The position numbers and the translations under genes are program-made. From Roseovarius sp. (GTDB taxonomy: Bacteria > Pseudomonadota > Alphaproteobacteria > Rhodobacterales > Rhodobacteraceae), in the NCBI RefSeq assembly GCF_030373445.1, contig NZ_JAUCYU010000007.1:184797-248796 (forward strand): a stretch of 64,000 nucleotides of DNA, written 5' to 3'. Below, piece after piece: positions 50,435-61,153 of this stretch. The notes under the pieces are model-generated. The model worked only from the letters and a program-made list of their open reading frames with translations, did no database searches and was not told the origin of the DNA. Position 1 is the first letter of the stretch; every line of letters starts with the position of its first letter.

Positions 50435-52693
50435 TCATACCGCTTGTCTGTTCTGTTCGGTGGCCTGTGCCGTGGCAATGACCGGCAGCCGGATGACCGC
50501 CATCGCCCCGGCATGGGCGCCCTCCTCGAACGCCGGGGCGTCTTCCAGCGACAGGATGCCGCCATGTTCCTCGATGATCTTCTTGACGATGGGCAGCCCG
50601 AGGCCGGTGCCCTTCTCGCGCGTGGTGACGTAAGGCTCGAACAGGCGCGAGCGGTCCTCCGGCAGGCCGATGCCGTTGTCGGCGATGCGGATCACCGCCT
50701 CCTCGCCGGTCATCTCGCCGCTGATGCGGATGGTTGGCCTGTGCCCGTCTGGCGCGCCTTTTTCCTGAAGGCTTTCAATTGCTTCGCCGGCATTCTTGAT
50801 CAGGTTGGTCAGGGCCTGGCTGATCATCGTAGCATCCAGATCGGCCCAGACCGCGCCCTCGGGCATGTCGGTCTCGAACCGCACGTCGGGCTGGCCCGCC
50901 TCCTGCAGCAGCACCGCCTCGCGCAGAAGGCTCATCAGGTCTTCCTGCCGTGTCTGCGGTTCGGGCATGCGGGCGAATTTCGAGAACTCGTCGACGATGC
51001 GGCGCAGATCGTCGGTCTGCCGGATCACCACGCCGGTCAGCTGTTCGAGGCTGTCCTTCTGGTCATCGGTCAGCACCTTGCCGAACTTGCGGTTGATCCG
51101 TTCCGCCGACAGCTTGATGGGCGTCAGCGGGTTCTTGATCTCGTGCGCGATGCGGCGGGCCACGTCGCCCCAGGCCGCCATCCGTTGGGCGGCGACAAGG
51201 TCGGTGACGTCGTCGAAGGCCACCACGTAGCCCTCGCGCTTGCCCTGCTCGGTGCGCCGCGTCGACATGCGTACCAGCAGGTTTTCCATCCGCCCGCCCC
51301 GGCTGACCTTGATCTCTTCCTGCACGAAGCCCGAGGCGCTGCCCTTGAGGCGTTCGAAAAGCGCGCCGAACTCGGGCACGGCATAGCTCAGCTCCAGCGA
51401 TTGCTGGTCGTCGTGCCAGTCGAGCAGCCGCTCGGCGGCGCGGTTGACGAAGGCGACGCGCCCCTTGGCATCGAGCCCCACCACGCCGGACGACACCGAG
51501 CCCAGCACCGAGTCGAAGAGCCGCCGGCGGCGTTCGATCTGCTGGGTGTTGGCCAGCAGCCGCTCGCGCTGGCCCTTCAGCTGGCGGGTCATCTGGTTGA
51601 AATAGGTCGACAGCATGGCAATCTCGTCGCCGCCGCCCTCCTCACGCACGCGAATGTCGAGATCGCCCTCGCCCACCCGCTGCGCGGCGCTGGTCAGCCG
51701 GCCCACGGGGCGCGACAGGCGCTCGGCGAACCACATGCCCAGCCAGATCGCGGCAAGGATCAGGATCACGGCAAAGCCGAGGTAGAGCAGCCCGAACTCG
51801 AACAGCACCCGCCCCCGCTCGCTTTCGCGCTGTTCGTAGAAGCGGGCGGTTTCCTTGGTGTCGTCCAGCAGGTTGAGGATGGCGCCGTCGACATTGCGGC
51901 TGACATAGAGATAGCGGTCGGGGATTTCCTCGAGCGGCATCAGCGCGCGGAACTCGTTGTTGTCCCAGTCCTGGATCACCAGCACGCCGGTGGCGTCGGC
52001 CTCGGCAATCTGTTCGCGGCTGGGCTGTTCGTAGTCGAACAGGTAGGAGCGTTCGCCGCGCGCCCGGATCTCGCCCGTGCCGTCGATCACGAAGGCCTCG
52101 CGCAGGCCGCGCTGGATCTCCCGCTGGCCGCGCGACAGGACCTGCCGGATCTGGCCGTCGTCGATGAAGACCGCCGCGCGCTTGGTGGCGTTGATGACCG
52201 AGGCCAGCGCCTGGGCGTCGGTGACGAGGTCGCGGCGGTGCTCGTCCTCGTAGGCCTGGGCGGCGGCGACCGAGTTGTCGACCACCCGGCCCACCCGGTC
52301 GGAGAACCACGCCTCCAACCCCATGTTGACCGAGAGCGTGGCAAAGACCGCCACGGTGATCGTCGGCGCCAGCGCCATGATGGCGAAGACGCCGGTCAGC
52401 CGCAGGTGCAGGCGCGAGCCGGCCGAGCGCCGGCGCCGCGCGGCGATCATCTGCATGAGCTGCTGCATCACCAGCGCCGCGATCATGATCACGTAGACCA
52501 GGTCGCTCAGCAGCACGATGCGCAGGATGTTGGACGAGGCGCCCTGGTCGAGCGGGCCCATCACCAGGTAGGTCACCAGTGCCAGGACCGGCCCCAGGAC
52601 CACGAGGCCGAAGGTCGCGGCAGTCTGCACGCGGCGCAGGCGCCGAAGGCGGCTGACCGTGTCCCACGAGAATCTGCGTGTCCGGGTCGCCAC
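50435..52693 (-). CDS. ntrY: Sensor histidine kinase NtrY
   Basis: This is a membrane sensor of 752 residues: three N-terminal hydrophobic segments, a periplasmic region, another helix (YLGFAVILILAAIWLGMW), HAMP, PAS (GSVSSGVVGLDAKGRVAFVN), the phosphoacceptor His in [16 protein letters not shown], and the HATPase N, G1 and G2 boxes (LTNLIKNAGEAI; DNGIGLP; GTGLGLPI). It phosphorylates NtrX. Both genes lie in one minus-strand unit. Confidence 0.95.
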   Translation of the reverse strand: MATRTRRFSWDTVSRLRRLRRVQTAATFGLVVLGPVLALVTYLVMGPLDQGASSNILRIVLLSDLVYVIMIAALVMQQLMQMIAARRRRSAGSRLHLRLTGVFAIMALAPTITVAVFATLSVNMGLEAWFSDRVGRVVDNSVAAAQAYEDEHRRDLVTDAQALASVINATKRAAVFIDDGQIRQVLSRGQREIQRGLREAFVIDGTGEIRARGERSYLFDYEQPSREQIAEADATGVLVIQDWDNNEFRALMPLEEIPDRYLYVSRNVDGAILNLLDDTKETARFYEQRESERGRVLFEFGLLYLGFAVILILAAIWLGMWFAERLSRPVGRLTSAAQRVGEGDLDIRVREEGGGDEIAMLSTYFNQMTRQLKGQRERLLANTQQIERRRRLFDSVLGSVSSGVVGLDAKGRVAFVNRAAERLLDWHDDQQSLELSYAVPEFGALFERLKGSASGFVQEEIKVSRGGRMENLLVRMSTRRTEQGKREGYVVAFDDVTDLVAAQRMAAWGDVARRIAHEIKNPLTPIKLSAERINRKFGKVLTDDQKDSLEQLTGVVIRQTDDLRRIVDEFSKFARMPEPQTRQEDLMSLLREAVLLQEAGQPDVRFETDMPEGAVWADLDATMISQALTNLIKNAGEAIESLQEKGAPDGHRPTIRISGEMTGEEAVIRIADNGIGLPEDRSRLFEPYVTTREKGTGLGLPIVKKIIEEHGGILSLEDAPAFEEGAHAGAMAVIRLPVIATAQATEQNRQAV

Positions 52694-52803
52694 GGACCTC
52701 CCCCATCAGGTTGTTTCGATGCTGCGGCGCCCCCCAATATCTGGGGCTTATCCGGGCGCCGTCAGCCCAGTGGCCCCAATCGGCCACACCAGATGTTGCA
52801 GTT

Positions 52804-54165
52804 TTACATCAACTTGCGGCGGCGTGTCACGCGAATATCAAGGTCGGTAATCTTCTTGCGCAAAGTATTGCGGTTGATGCCGAGCAGGTCGGCACATTTC
52901 GCCTGGTTGCCGCTGGTGGCGTCCAGCGCGATCTCGATCAGCGGAAGCTCCAGTTCCTTCAGGATACGGGCGTAAAGGCCCGGCGGCGGAAGCTGGGTGC
53001 CGTGCAGGTCGAAATAGCGGCGCAGGTGGCGCGCGACGGAATCCGACAGGCTTTCACCGCCGCCGGTGCCGACGACCGGCGCTGCCTCCGGTTGATTGCC
53101 GATCACTGCCTCGACCTCCCCGCGGGTGATCTCGACGCCGCGGGCGGTCAGCCCGATTCGCTGCACCATGTTTTCCAGCTGGCGGACGTTGCCGGGCCAG
53201 CTATAGGCGCGCATCAGCTCCATCGCGTCGTCCGACAGGTGGCGGGCGGGCTGGCCGTCGCGCTCGGCGCGGGCCATGAAATGCTCGATCAGCAGCGGGA
53301 TGTCATCGACCCGCGAGCGCAGCGCCGGCACCTCGACCACGGCGCCCGAGAGGCGATAGTAGAGATCCTCGCGCAGCTCGCCCGCCTCCAGCCGGTCGGC
53401 CAGCCGCCCCAGCGAGGTGGCCATGAAGCGCGGCACGTGATCGCCCGGCGCATCCATCATCCGCACCACGCGGGCCTGCGCGGCGGTATCGAGGTCGCCC
53501 ACCTCGTCCAGCACCACCGTGCCCCCCTTGGCCCGCGCCATCACCTTCGACGGGCCTTCCAGGTCGGCGAGGTCGGCGGGCGTCACTGTCACGAATGGCA
53601 GCGTGCGCCGGTCGGAGAAGTCGTGGATCGCCCGGGCGATGAGCGACTTGCCGGTGCCCGACTCGCCGGTGATCAGCACCGGCAGGTCGGTATTCATCAG
53701 ACGGGCGACCACCCGGTAGAGCCCCTGCATCGCCGCCGTGCGGCCTATGAGCGGCAATTCGTCGGGCTTGTCCTCGACCTCGGCCTGCTGGGCGGCGCGG
53801 GTCCGTGAATCGAGCGCGCGCGCCGTGCGCTTCATCAGGTCCGGCAGGTCGAAGGGCTTGGGCAGGTAGTCGTAGGCATCCGCCTCTTCCGCCTGGATCG
53901 CCGTCATGATCGTGTTCTGCGCCGAGATCACGATCACCGGCAGGCCGGGCCGGTCCTGCGAGATCTTGGGCAGCATTTCCAGCCCGTTCCCGTCGGGCAT
54001 CATCACGTCGGTGATCACCGCGTCGCCCTTGCCCTCGCCCACCCAGCGCATCAGCGTGGTCAGCGAGCTTGTCGCGTGCACCTTGCATCCGGCGCGTGTC
54101 AGCGCCTGCGTCAGAACGGTTCGGATCGTGCGGTCGTCATCGGCAACCAGTACAGTACCATCCAT
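52804..54165 (-). CDS. ntrC: Nitrogen regulator NtrC, lacking GAFTGA
   Basis: This is a 453-residue NtrC-type regulator: the receiver Asp lies in [16 protein letters not shown]+ Walker A is GESGTGKS, Walker [11 protein letters not shown], and the C-terminal Fis HTH reads [18 protein letters not shown]. The region between the Walker motifs is shortened ([18 protein letters not shown]), with no GAFTGA. In Rhodobacter capsulatus, NtrC lacks this motif and activates the housekeeping RNA polymerase; the same is likely here. The ATG overlaps the ntrB stop by one base. Confidence 0.94.
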   Translation of the reverse strand: MDGTVLVADDDRTIRTVLTQALTRAGCKVHATSSLTTLMRWVGEGKGDAVITDVMMPDGNGLEMLPKISQDRPGLPVIVISAQNTIMTAIQAEEADAYDYLPKPFDLPDLMKRTARALDSRTRAAQQAEVEDKPDELPLIGRTAAMQGLYRVVARLMNTDLPVLITGESGTGKSLIARAIHDFSDRRTLPFVTVTPADLADLEGPSKVMARAKGGTVVLDEVGDLDTAAQARVVRMMDAPGDHVPRFMATSLGRLADRLEAGELREDLYYRLSGAVVEVPALRSRVDDIPLLIEHFMARAERDGQPARHLSDDAMELMRAYSWPGNVRQLENMVQRIGLTARGVEITRGEVEAVIGNQPEAAPVVGTGGGESLSDSVARHLRRYFDLHGTQLPPPGLYARILKELELPLIEIALDATSGNQAKCADLLGINRNTLRKKITDLDIRVTRRRKLM

Positions 54166-55241
54166 CAGTCTTCCTCCATCTCCTTGGGCGCCAGCGGCAG
54201 CGATATGCGGAACACCGTCCGCCCGGGTACGGACGAGACGGAAATCCAGCCGTCATGGTCCGAAATGATCTTGGCCGCCAGCGCGAGCCCCAGCCCGGTG
54301 CCGTTCTCCCGGCCCGACACGAAGGGTTCGAACACCTCCGCCGCGATCTCGGGCGGCAGGCCCGGGCCGTCATCTATGATTTCCACCTGCAGGGGCAGCG
54401 TCTTGCCCGCCCCCTCGCCGCGGCGGACCCGCAGCGACTGTTCGTAATAGGAATGCAGCCGGATCGTGCCGCCCGACTTGCCCGCGGCCTCGGACGCGTT
54501 CTTGATCAGGTTCAGGATCACCTGCAGAAGCTGGTCCGGATCGCCAAGCGCGAGGGGCAGCGAGGGGTCGTAATCCTCGATCACGGTCATGTCGGCGGCA
54601 AAGCCCACGATGGCCGAGCGGCGCGCCCGGTCGAGCACGTCGTGGATGTTGACCGCCTGAAGCTTGGGGGCCGAGACGTTGCCGAACTGCTCGACCTGTT
54701 CCAGCAGCGCCACGATGCGGCGGCTTTCGCTGACGATCAGGTCGGTGAGTTCGAGGTCGTCCTTGCTGAGGTTCATCGACAGAAGCTGGGCCGCGCCGGT
54801 GATCCCCGCCAGCGGGTTCTTGATCTCGTGCGCCAGCATTTCCGCCATGCCGATGGCCGAGCGGGCGGCGGACTTGACCGACTGGCCCTGGCTCACCCGG
54901 CCGGCCAGCTCGCGCGGGGAAATCAGCAGCACCATGTGCCCCGCCTCGCCCGAAAGCGGCGCGATCTGGAGGTTGCATTGCAGCGGCGCGCGGTCGCCGG
55001 TGCCCACGTCGACATCGTTGACGAAAAGCGGCGAGCCGTCGCGGCGGGCGCGTTCCAGCGCCTCCTCGAGCGGCGCGTCGACCGCCAGCTTGTCCCAGAC
55101 CGGCTGGCCGGTGACGGCGCGGGCCGAGCTCATCAGGAAGCCCTCGGCCGCCGGGTTGATCCTGGCGATCCGGTCATTCGGGTCGAGCACCAGCGCGGGC
55201 ACCGGCAGCGAGGTCCAGATGGCGTCGTCGGAGGGGCTCAT
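54165..55241 (-). CDS. ntrB: Nitrogen sensor kinase NtrB
   Basis: The ATG at 55241 overlaps the dusB stop (ATGA) and gives 358 residues without a membrane segment. A PAS domain at the N-terminus ([19 protein letters not shown]), the H-box [20 protein letters not shown], and ATPase boxes [19 protein letters not shown] and [10 protein letters not shown] are present. It controls NtrC in response to PII and 2-oxoglutarate signals. Confidence 0.94.
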   Translation of the reverse strand: MSPSDDAIWTSLPVPALVLDPNDRIARINPAAEGFLMSSARAVTGQPVWDKLAVDAPLEEALERARRDGSPLFVNDVDVGTGDRAPLQCNLQIAPLSGEAGHMVLLISPRELAGRVSQGQSVKSAARSAIGMAEMLAHEIKNPLAGITGAAQLLSMNLSKDDLELTDLIVSESRRIVALLEQVEQFGNVSAPKLQAVNIHDVLDRARRSAIVGFAADMTVIEDYDPSLPLALGDPDQLLQVILNLIKNASEAAGKSGGTIRLHSYYEQSLRVRRGEGAGKTLPLQVEIIDDGPGLPPEIAAEVFEPFVSGRENGTGLGLALAAKIISDHDGWISVSSVPGRTVFRISLPLAPKEMEED

Positions 55242-56233
55242 GCGGCGATCCTTTCGCCGTCGGCCAGCGCATCGGGGATAAGGCGCAGCACCTCGCCGGC
55301 ATCGCGGCTGGTCAGCACCCGCTTGCGCAGCTCGGGCCCGGTGCCGGCGCCATCCATGTACCAGCCCAGGTGCTTGCGCGCGACGCGGGTGCCAAGCTCT
55401 GTTCCGTAGAAATTCAGCATGTCTTCGTATTGGGTTGCGACCATGTCTTCGCGTTCTTTTCCGTCTGGAATCTTCGGCGCCGGGCCGGTGCCCAGCTCGT
55501 GCGCGACCTGTGCCAGCAGCCACGGGCGCCCCTGCGCCCCGCGCCCGATCATCACGCCATCGGCGCCCGACAGGCGCAGCGCTTCTTCCGCGTCCCCGGT
55601 GCCCATGATGTCGCCATTGGCGATGACCGGCACGCGGACCGCCTCCTTGACGGCCCGGATCGCGGCCCAGTCGGCGCGGCCCTTGTAGAACTGGCAGCGC
55701 GTCCTGCCGTGGATGGTGATCATCTGCACGCCCGCGGCCTCGGCCCGTTTCGCAAGCTCCGGCGCGTTGAGCATATTGTCATCCCAGCCCAGCCGGGTTT
55801 TCAGCGTCACCGGCACCGAAACGGCGCCGACCACCGCCTCGATTAGCGACAGCGCGTGGTCGAGATCCTTCATCAGCGCCGAGCCGCTGGCGCCCGTGCC
55901 GCTGGCCGAGGTCACCTTCTTCGCCGGGCAGCCCATGTTGATGTCGATGATCTGCGCGCCGTTGCCCTCGACCTGTTTCGCGGCCTCGGCCATCCAGTGC
56001 GCCTCGCGCCCCGCCAACTGCACCGCCGTGTCGGCCTGGCCCAGCCCCAGCTCGGCCTTCTCGCGCACGCCGGGCTTGGCCTGTACCATCTCCTGGCTGG
56101 CGACCATCTCGCTCACCACGAGGCCCGCGCCGAATCGCGCCACCAGCTTGCGGTATGGCAGGTCGGTGATCCCGGCCATGGGGGCGAGGAACACCTTGGG
56201 GGACAGCGCCTTGTCAGACAGACGGATGGTCAC
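55238..56233 (-). CDS. dusB: tRNA-dihydrouridine synthase B (NifR3 type)
   Basis: This is an FMN TIM-barrel enzyme that reduces uridine in the tRNA D-loop. Motifs are [21 protein letters not shown], the catalytic-cysteine block [28 protein letters not shown] and NGDIMG. The GTG at 56233 with AAGGA 8 bases upstream is preferred to an ATG 23 codons earlier. As nifR3 it heads the ntr operon in Rhodobacter. Confidence 0.94.
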   Translation of the reverse strand: MTIRLSDKALSPKVFLAPMAGITDLPYRKLVARFGAGLVVSEMVASQEMVQAKPGVREKAELGLGQADTAVQLAGREAHWMAEAAKQVEGNGAQIIDINMGCPAKKVTSASGTGASGSALMKDLDHALSLIEAVVGAVSVPVTLKTRLGWDDNMLNAPELAKRAEAAGVQMITIHGRTRCQFYKGRADWAAIRAVKEAVRVPVIANGDIMGTGDAEEALRLSGADGVMIGRGAQGRPWLLAQVAHELGTGPAPKIPDGKEREDMVATQYEDMLNFYGTELGTRVARKHLGWYMDGAGTGPELRKRVLTSRDAGEVLRLIPDALADGERIAA

Positions 56234-56483
56234 GTGCTTAATCCTTGTGCAGTCCCCTCTATTTACGGTCGGCTTGCGGGAGGGACAATATTTCAAGGGC
56301 ATAAAAGCCGATCACCAAATCGTATTGCACAATAAATAGGCATAATTCCGGGATAACCCAGCGTAAACTCCCCTTCCGGCTGAGCCGCCCTGCGATCCTG
56401 CGCGCGGGCCCGGGCCGGACGACTGCACCCGGCACGCCACGGGGTCTGTTGCAACCGCCGCCACCCGCACGCTATCAGGGCAC

Positions 56484-57614
56484 ATGACAACCGCCGCCAT
56501 CATCGTCGCCGCCGGTCGCGGCACCCGCGCCGGGGGGGACCTGCCGAAGCAATGGCAGGGCCTCGGGCAGAAGCGCGTGATCGACTGGACGCTGGCGGCG
56601 TTCGAGGCGGTGCCGGATGTTGGCCACGTGGTCGTGGTGCTGCATCCCGACGAATTGGACCGGATCGCGCCGCGGGCGGGCCTGAGCGTCGTGGCGGGTG
56701 GCGACACAAGGTCAGCTTCGGTGCGCAACGGATTGGAATCTCTGGCGGAAATCGGGATCGACACCGTCCTGATCCACGACGCCGCGCGCTGTTGTGTCCG
56801 CCCCGTCCTGATCGCCCGCGTGCTCTCGGCACTGGAGGGCGGCGCGCTGGCCGCCGCCCCGGCGCTGGCCGTGACCGACGCGCTCTGGCAGGGCGCCGGG
56901 GGCAACGTGACCGGCACGCAGGACCGCACCGGCCTCTACCGCGCGCAGACCCCGCAGGGCTTTGCCTTCGACACCATCCTCGCCGCCCACCGGGCGCATC
57001 CCGGCGATGCCGCCGACGATGTCGAGGTGGCGCGCGCCGCCGGTATCGCGGTAGAGATCGTCGAGGGGGACGAGAGCAACCTCAAGATCACCAACGCGGG
57101 CGATTTCGCCCGGGCAGAACGGATAGTGCGAGACATGGACATACGGATCGGCACCGGCTTCGACGTGCACCGCTTCGGCGCGGGGGAGCACGTGATGCTT
57201 TGCGGCGTCGCGGTGCCCCACGGCCGGGGCCTTCAGGGGCATTCCGATGCCGATGTGGGGATGCACGCGCTGACCGACGCAATCTACGGCGCGCTGGCGG
57301 AGGGGGATATCGGCCGGCATTTCCCGCCCTCCGACCCGCAATGGAAAGGGGCGGAAAGCCATGTCTTCCTGTCTCACGCCGTCACGCTTGCCGGGGAAAA
57401 AGGCTACAGGATCAACAATATGGACGTCACCCTTGTCTGCGAACGGCCCAAGGTCACGCCGCACGCGCCCGCCATGCAGGCGGCGCTGGCCGCGATAACC
57501 GGCGTGGCGCCCGACCGGATCTCGGTCAAGGCCACCACCTCGGAGCGGTTGGGCTTCACCGGCCGCGAGGAAGGCATCGCCGCGCAGGCGGCGGTGACGC
57601 TGGTGCCGAAATGA
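56484..57614 (+). CDS. ispDF: Bifunctional IspD/IspF (MEP isoprenoid pathway)
   Basis: This is a fusion of 376 residues. IspD (1-about 215) has [21 protein letters not shown] and [13 protein letters not shown]. IspF (from [15 protein letters not shown], about 218) has the zinc D/H pair in [27 protein letters not shown] and the [16 protein letters not shown] end. It does steps three and five of the pathway; fusion is normal in alphaproteobacteria. The stop overlaps pgpA. Confidence 0.97.
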   Translation: MTTAAIIVAAGRGTRAGGDLPKQWQGLGQKRVIDWTLAAFEAVPDVGHVVVVLHPDELDRIAPRAGLSVVAGGDTRSASVRNGLESLAEIGIDTVLIHDAARCCVRPVLIARVLSALEGGALAAAPALAVTDALWQGAGGNVTGTQDRTGLYRAQTPQGFAFDTILAAHRAHPGDAADDVEVARAAGIAVEIVEGDESNLKITNAGDFARAERIVRDMDIRIGTGFDVHRFGAGEHVMLCGVAVPHGRGLQGHSDADVGMHALTDAIYGALAEGDIGRHFPPSDPQWKGAESHVFLSHAVTLAGEKGYRINNMDVTLVCERPKVTPHAPAMQAALAAITGVAPDRISVKATTSERLGFTGREEGIAAQAAVTLVPK

Positions 57615-58105
57615 GGCTGAGCCACCTGATCGCCACCGTCTGTTACGTGGGCCATATGCGCCCCGCCTCGGGCACCTGGGGCTCGCTGGTGGCGCTGCCG
57701 CTGGCCTGGGGGCTTCACCTTCTGGCCGGGCCGTGGCTTCTGATCGTCGGGATCATCGCCTTCTATGTCCTGGGCTTCTGGGCCACGCGCGAAGAAACCC
57801 GCGGCAGCGCCGATCACGACCCCTCGGAGATCGTCGTCGACGAGCTGGTGGGCCAGTGGATCGCCTTCCTGCCCGTCTCGATCGGCGCCGCGCATGTGGG
57901 GGCGGACCTGACCGCGCTCTGGCCCGGCTGGATCGCGGCCTTCCTGCTGTTCCGCCTGTTCGACATCTGGAAACCCGGCCCCATCGGCTGGGCCGACCAG
58001 AAGGGCGACGCCACGGGGGTCATGCTCGACGACGTGATCGCCGGGGTTTTCGCCGCCATCGGCGTGGTGATCCTGGCCGCGATATCGCACGGGGTGATGG
58101 CATGA
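57611..58105 (+). CDS. pgpA: Phosphatidylglycerophosphatase A
   Basis: The ATG at 57611 overlaps the ispDF stop (ATGA). The 164-residue membrane protein has the family start [20 protein letters not shown], the acidic catalytic block [16 protein letters not shown], and [22 protein letters not shown] near the end. It dephosphorylates phosphatidylglycerol phosphate. It is coupled to pncC downstream. Confidence 0.93.
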   Translation: MRLSHLIATVCYVGHMRPASGTWGSLVALPLAWGLHLLAGPWLLIVGIIAFYVLGFWATREETRGSADHDPSEIVVDELVGQWIAFLPVSIGAAHVGADLTALWPGWIAAFLLFRLFDIWKPGPIGWADQKGDATGVMLDDVIAGVFAAIGVVILAAISHGVMA

Positions 58106-58569
58106 ATGTGAGCGCATTGCTGGAAAAGGCCCGGGCGAAGGGCGTGAAGATCGTCACCGCCGAAAGCTGCACCGGCGGGATGGTGGCGGCCGCGCTGACC
58201 GACATTCCCGGATCGTCCGACGTGGTTGAACGGGGGCTTGTAACCTATTCGAACGAGGCGAAAATCGAGCTTCTCGACATCTCGCCCCGCACCCTGTCCG
58301 AGTTCGGCGCGGTCTCGGAGGAGATCGCCCGGGAAATGGCGGACGGCGCATTGAAGAACTCCTATGCGCAGCTTGCCGTCTCGATCACCGGCATCGCCGG
58401 CCCCGGCGGGTCGGAGCACAAGCCCGAGGGGCGCGTCTGTTTCGGCGTGGCGATGGCGGGCCAGCCCACCCGCACGGAAACGCAGGAATTCGGCGCGCAG
58501 GGGCGTGACAAGGTCCGCACCCTCGCCCGCGACCACGCGCTGGCCCTGCTCGACACGGCGCTGTCGTAA
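58102..58569 (+). CDS. pncC: CinA C-terminal domain, nicotinamide-nucleotide amidase
   Basis: This is a 155-residue stand-alone CinA_C protein. Family motifs are KIVTAESCTGGMVAAALTD, GLVTYSNEAK and SITGIAGPGGSEHKPEGRV. It deamidates NMN to NaMN. It overlaps pgpA by four bases; ispDF-pgpA-pncC form one operon. Confidence 0.92.
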   Translation: MNVSALLEKARAKGVKIVTAESCTGGMVAAALTDIPGSSDVVERGLVTYSNEAKIELLDISPRTLSEFGAVSEEIAREMADGALKNSYAQLAVSITGIAGPGGSEHKPEGRVCFGVAMAGQPTRTETQEFGAQGRDKVRTLARDHALALLDTALS

Positions 58570-58572
58570 GGC

Positions 58573-59865
58573 TCAGCCCGCGATCAGCGCCGCGAATTCC
58601 TCCGGCGAGGCCGCCCGGTCGATCACGTCGCGGATCGCCTCGGCCTTTTCGCCGCCGATCAGCCGCGCGGCCTTGTCCTGCACCTTCTGCCGGCGCACGC
58701 TCAGCCCCGGGTCGGCGTCGAGATCGTGGTAAAGCTCCCGCACGTTGCCATCGGCCAGCGTCACGATCACCCGCGCCTGCATCTCGCTCAGGCTCTCGTC
58801 CGCCTCCACCCCGATCCGGCGGCGCATCTCCTCGACCTCGGAATTGGCGCAGGTCTCGGCGCTGAAACTGTCGAGCCGCGCGGTATCCTGCCCGCAGAGC
58901 GCCATCGACAGCGCCACGCGATAGCTGAACTTTGCCTCGAGCCCGGTTTCCGGCGCCTCGATATTGCACACGCTCAGCCAGCGCGGATGTGTGTGCACGG
59001 TGATCGCCTCGATCGGGTCGGGCGTGTCGGGGAGTGTGCCGATCGCCTCGAGCGCGGCATGCAGCCCGTGACAGCAGGCGTGGAACTTGTGATGCACGCC
59101 GGGGAAGAGCCACGCGGTGCCCAGCTCCTCGAGCCCCGCCGCATCGGCCATGCCGTGATGGGTGGGGCCGAAGCCCTGCGGCCCGTCAATGGCGTCGGGG
59201 TTGCTGATGAACCCCCGCCGCGCCAGAAGCGCCGCTTCCAGCCCGTTCTGCGCGGCGATGCCGGCATTCATCGGCTTGCCCATCGTGCCGAATTGCGACT
59301 TCAGGCCGGAGGCGCGGGTCGAGACCAGCCCCAGCGCCATCCGCATCTGCCCCGCGTCGAGCCCCAGGAGCCGGCCCGCCGCCACCGCCGCGCCGAAGGC
59401 GCCTGCCGTGCCGGTCTGGTGAAAGCCCGCCTGGTAATGGTCGCGGCCCAGCCAGACACCGATGCGCACCGAGGCCTCGGCCCCGATCAGCGCGGCCTGC
59501 TGGAACGCCATGCCGCCCGCCCCGGCGATCTGCGCCGCGGCCAGCGCGGCGGGCACCACGGCCACGGAAGGATGGCCGATATGGGCGAAATGCGTGTCGT
59601 CATAGTCGAGCGCGTGGCTGACGGTGCCGTTGACCAGCGCGGCCATCCGCCCCGGCACGCGGGTGGCGCTGCCGAAGATCGCGGCCTCCTCGGCGCCGCC
59701 CTCGGCCTCGGCCTGGTCTCGCAGCAGCACCGACACCGGCTCGTCCCGCCCGGCGATCCCCACCGCCGCCCAGTCGAGCAGCGACAGGCGCATCACCTGG
59801 AGCGCCCCGTCGTCCGGTTGCCCGTTCAGGGCGAAATCGGCGAAACGCCCTGCCAGATCAGCCAT
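58573..59865 (-). CDS. MmgE/PrpD family protein
   Basis: This is a 430-residue member of the 2-methylcitrate dehydratase-like superfamily. Signature-like segments are GTVSHALDYDDTHFAHIGHP, HQTGTAGAFGAAVAAGRLLG, and FPGVHHKFHACCHGLHAALE. Members include 2-methylcitrate and cis-aconitate enzymes; the exact substrate is not shown. It overlaps the RatA-like gene by 8 bases. Confidence 0.9.
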   Translation of the reverse strand: MADLAGRFADFALNGQPDDGALQVMRLSLLDWAAVGIAGRDEPVSVLLRDQAEAEGGAEEAAIFGSATRVPGRMAALVNGTVSHALDYDDTHFAHIGHPSVAVVPAALAAAQIAGAGGMAFQQAALIGAEASVRIGVWLGRDHYQAGFHQTGTAGAFGAAVAAGRLLGLDAGQMRMALGLVSTRASGLKSQFGTMGKPMNAGIAAQNGLEAALLARRGFISNPDAIDGPQGFGPTHHGMADAAGLEELGTAWLFPGVHHKFHACCHGLHAALEAIGTLPDTPDPIEAITVHTHPRWLSVCNIEAPETGLEAKFSYRVALSMALCGQDTARLDSFSAETCANSEVEEMRRRIGVEADESLSEMQARVIVTLADGNVRELYHDLDADPGLSVRRQKVQDKAARLIGGEKAEAIRDVIDRAASPEEFAALIAG

Positions 59866-60310
59866 GCCCGTAAAGCTCCTCCGCCCGCGTCTCGAACGCC
59901 TTCACGATGCGTTTCATCGCCTCGTAGAAGAACAGCTCCGAGGCCGATTGCAACAGCCGGTTGCGCAGTTCGAAATCCACGTCGAAATGCACCTTGCAGC
60001 CACCCTCGGCCTCTTCGAATTTCCAGTTGGATTTCATGTGTTTGAACGGCCCGTCGAGGTATTCCGTCTCGATCAGCTTCTTCTCGTCCCACAGCGTCAC
60101 CTTGCTGCCGAACTTCTCGCGGAAGACCTTGAAGCTGATCACGAGATCGGCCTCCATCACCCGGGCGCCATCGTCGCGCGGCGTGACCTTGCGGATGCGG
60201 GCGGCGGCCGTCCAGGGCAGGAACTCGGGGTAGGACTCGACATCCGCCACGAGGTCGTACATCTGCTGGGCGGTGTACGGCATCGACCGGGTCTCGGAAT
60301 GGGATGGCAT
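59858..60310 (-). CDS. COQ10/RatA START-domain protein
   Basis: This is a 150-residue START-fold protein with the family start [21 protein letters not shown], a middle block [15 protein letters not shown], and [18 protein letters not shown] near the end. Relatives bind ubiquinone or its precursors (Coq10) and were also named RatA toxins; in this setting ubiquinone handling is the likelier role. Confidence 0.9.
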   Translation of the reverse strand: MPSHSETRSMPYTAQQMYDLVADVESYPEFLPWTAAARIRKVTPRDDGARVMEADLVISFKVFREKFGSKVTLWDEKKLIETEYLDGPFKHMKSNWKFEEAEGGCKVHFDVDFELRNRLLQSASELFFYEAMKRIVKAFETRAEELYGHG

Positions 60311-60386
60311 AAGCTGGCTGGCCCCGTTTTCGCGTGACAGTGGGCCGCTGTTTCGTAGACTGCGACCGGAAAATCAAGGGGATACC

Positions 60387-60926
60387 ATGACAGAGCGGCC
60401 ATATGTCATCGACCGCATGATCTCGGCCAAGGAAATCGCCGCCCGGATCGAACAACTCGCCGGCGAGATCAAGGCCGAGTTCGCCACCTCCGAGAAGCTG
60501 GTGGTGGTTGGCCTGTTGCGCGGCTCCTTCGTGTTCATCGCCGATCTCGCGCGCGAGCTCGACATGAATGTCGAGGTCGATTTCATCGAGACATCGTCTT
60601 ATGGCAACGCCACCGAATCGAGCCGGGAAGTGCGTATTCTCAAGGACTTGCGGGGCGACATTGAAGGGCGTGACGTGCTGGTGGTCGAGGATATCGTCGA
60701 CACCGGCCACACGCTGTCTGCCGTGCTGTCGCTTTTGAGGAGCCGCAAGCCGCGCAAGCTGCGGACCATCGCGCTGCTCGACAAGCCCTCGCGCCGCGAG
60801 GCGGAAATCACCGCCGACTGGATCGGCTTCGAGATCCCCGACGAGTTCGTCGTGGGCTACGGCATCGACTATGCCCAGCGGAACCGCAACCTGCCCTATA
60901 TCGGCAAGGTCCGGTTCACCGGATGA
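60387..60926 (+). CDS. hpt: Hypoxanthine phosphoribosyltransferase
   Basis: This is a purine-salvage enzyme of 179 residues that makes IMP or GMP from the base and PRPP. The PRPP loop is [15 protein letters not shown], the flexible loop around [13 protein letters not shown], and [15 protein letters not shown] lies in the core. An AAGGGG site precedes the ATG at 60387; a longer frame upstream overlaps the divergent gene. Confidence 0.95.
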   Translation: MTERPYVIDRMISAKEIAARIEQLAGEIKAEFATSEKLVVVGLLRGSFVFIADLARELDMNVEVDFIETSSYGNATESSREVRILKDLRGDIEGRDVLVVEDIVDTGHTLSAVLSLLRSRKPRKLRTIALLDKPSRREAEITADWIGFEIPDEFVVGYGIDYAQRNRNLPYIGKVRFTG

Positions 60927-61105
60927 ACCCCCGCTGGCTGTTCCGCATGGCCAAATGGGCCCACCGCCCGCCAAGCGAGAAGCGGGTCATGCTGGTGCTT
61001 GGGATCGTCGTGGTCTGCCTTGCGGTTTTCGCGATAGAATACTTCATCGGCTGGCCCGACTGGATGACGCTGGACCCGGCCGGCCGGCGCGGCTGGCGGC
61101 CCTGA
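60923..61105 (+). CDS. Small single-span membrane protein (60 aa)
   Basis: The ATG overlaps the hpt stop (ATGA). One hydrophobic span ([20 protein letters not shown]) lies between a basic N-terminus and a tryptophan-rich end ([16 protein letters not shown]). No function is known. The coupling to hpt makes it likely to be real. Confidence 0.75.
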   Translation: MNPRWLFRMAKWAHRPPSEKRVMLVLGIVVVCLAVFAIEYFIGWPDWMTLDPAGRRGWRP

Positions 61106-61153
61106 CGCGTTGACGGGGCGCGGCCCGCACCGGCGACAGGAGGAGGCCCCCGA

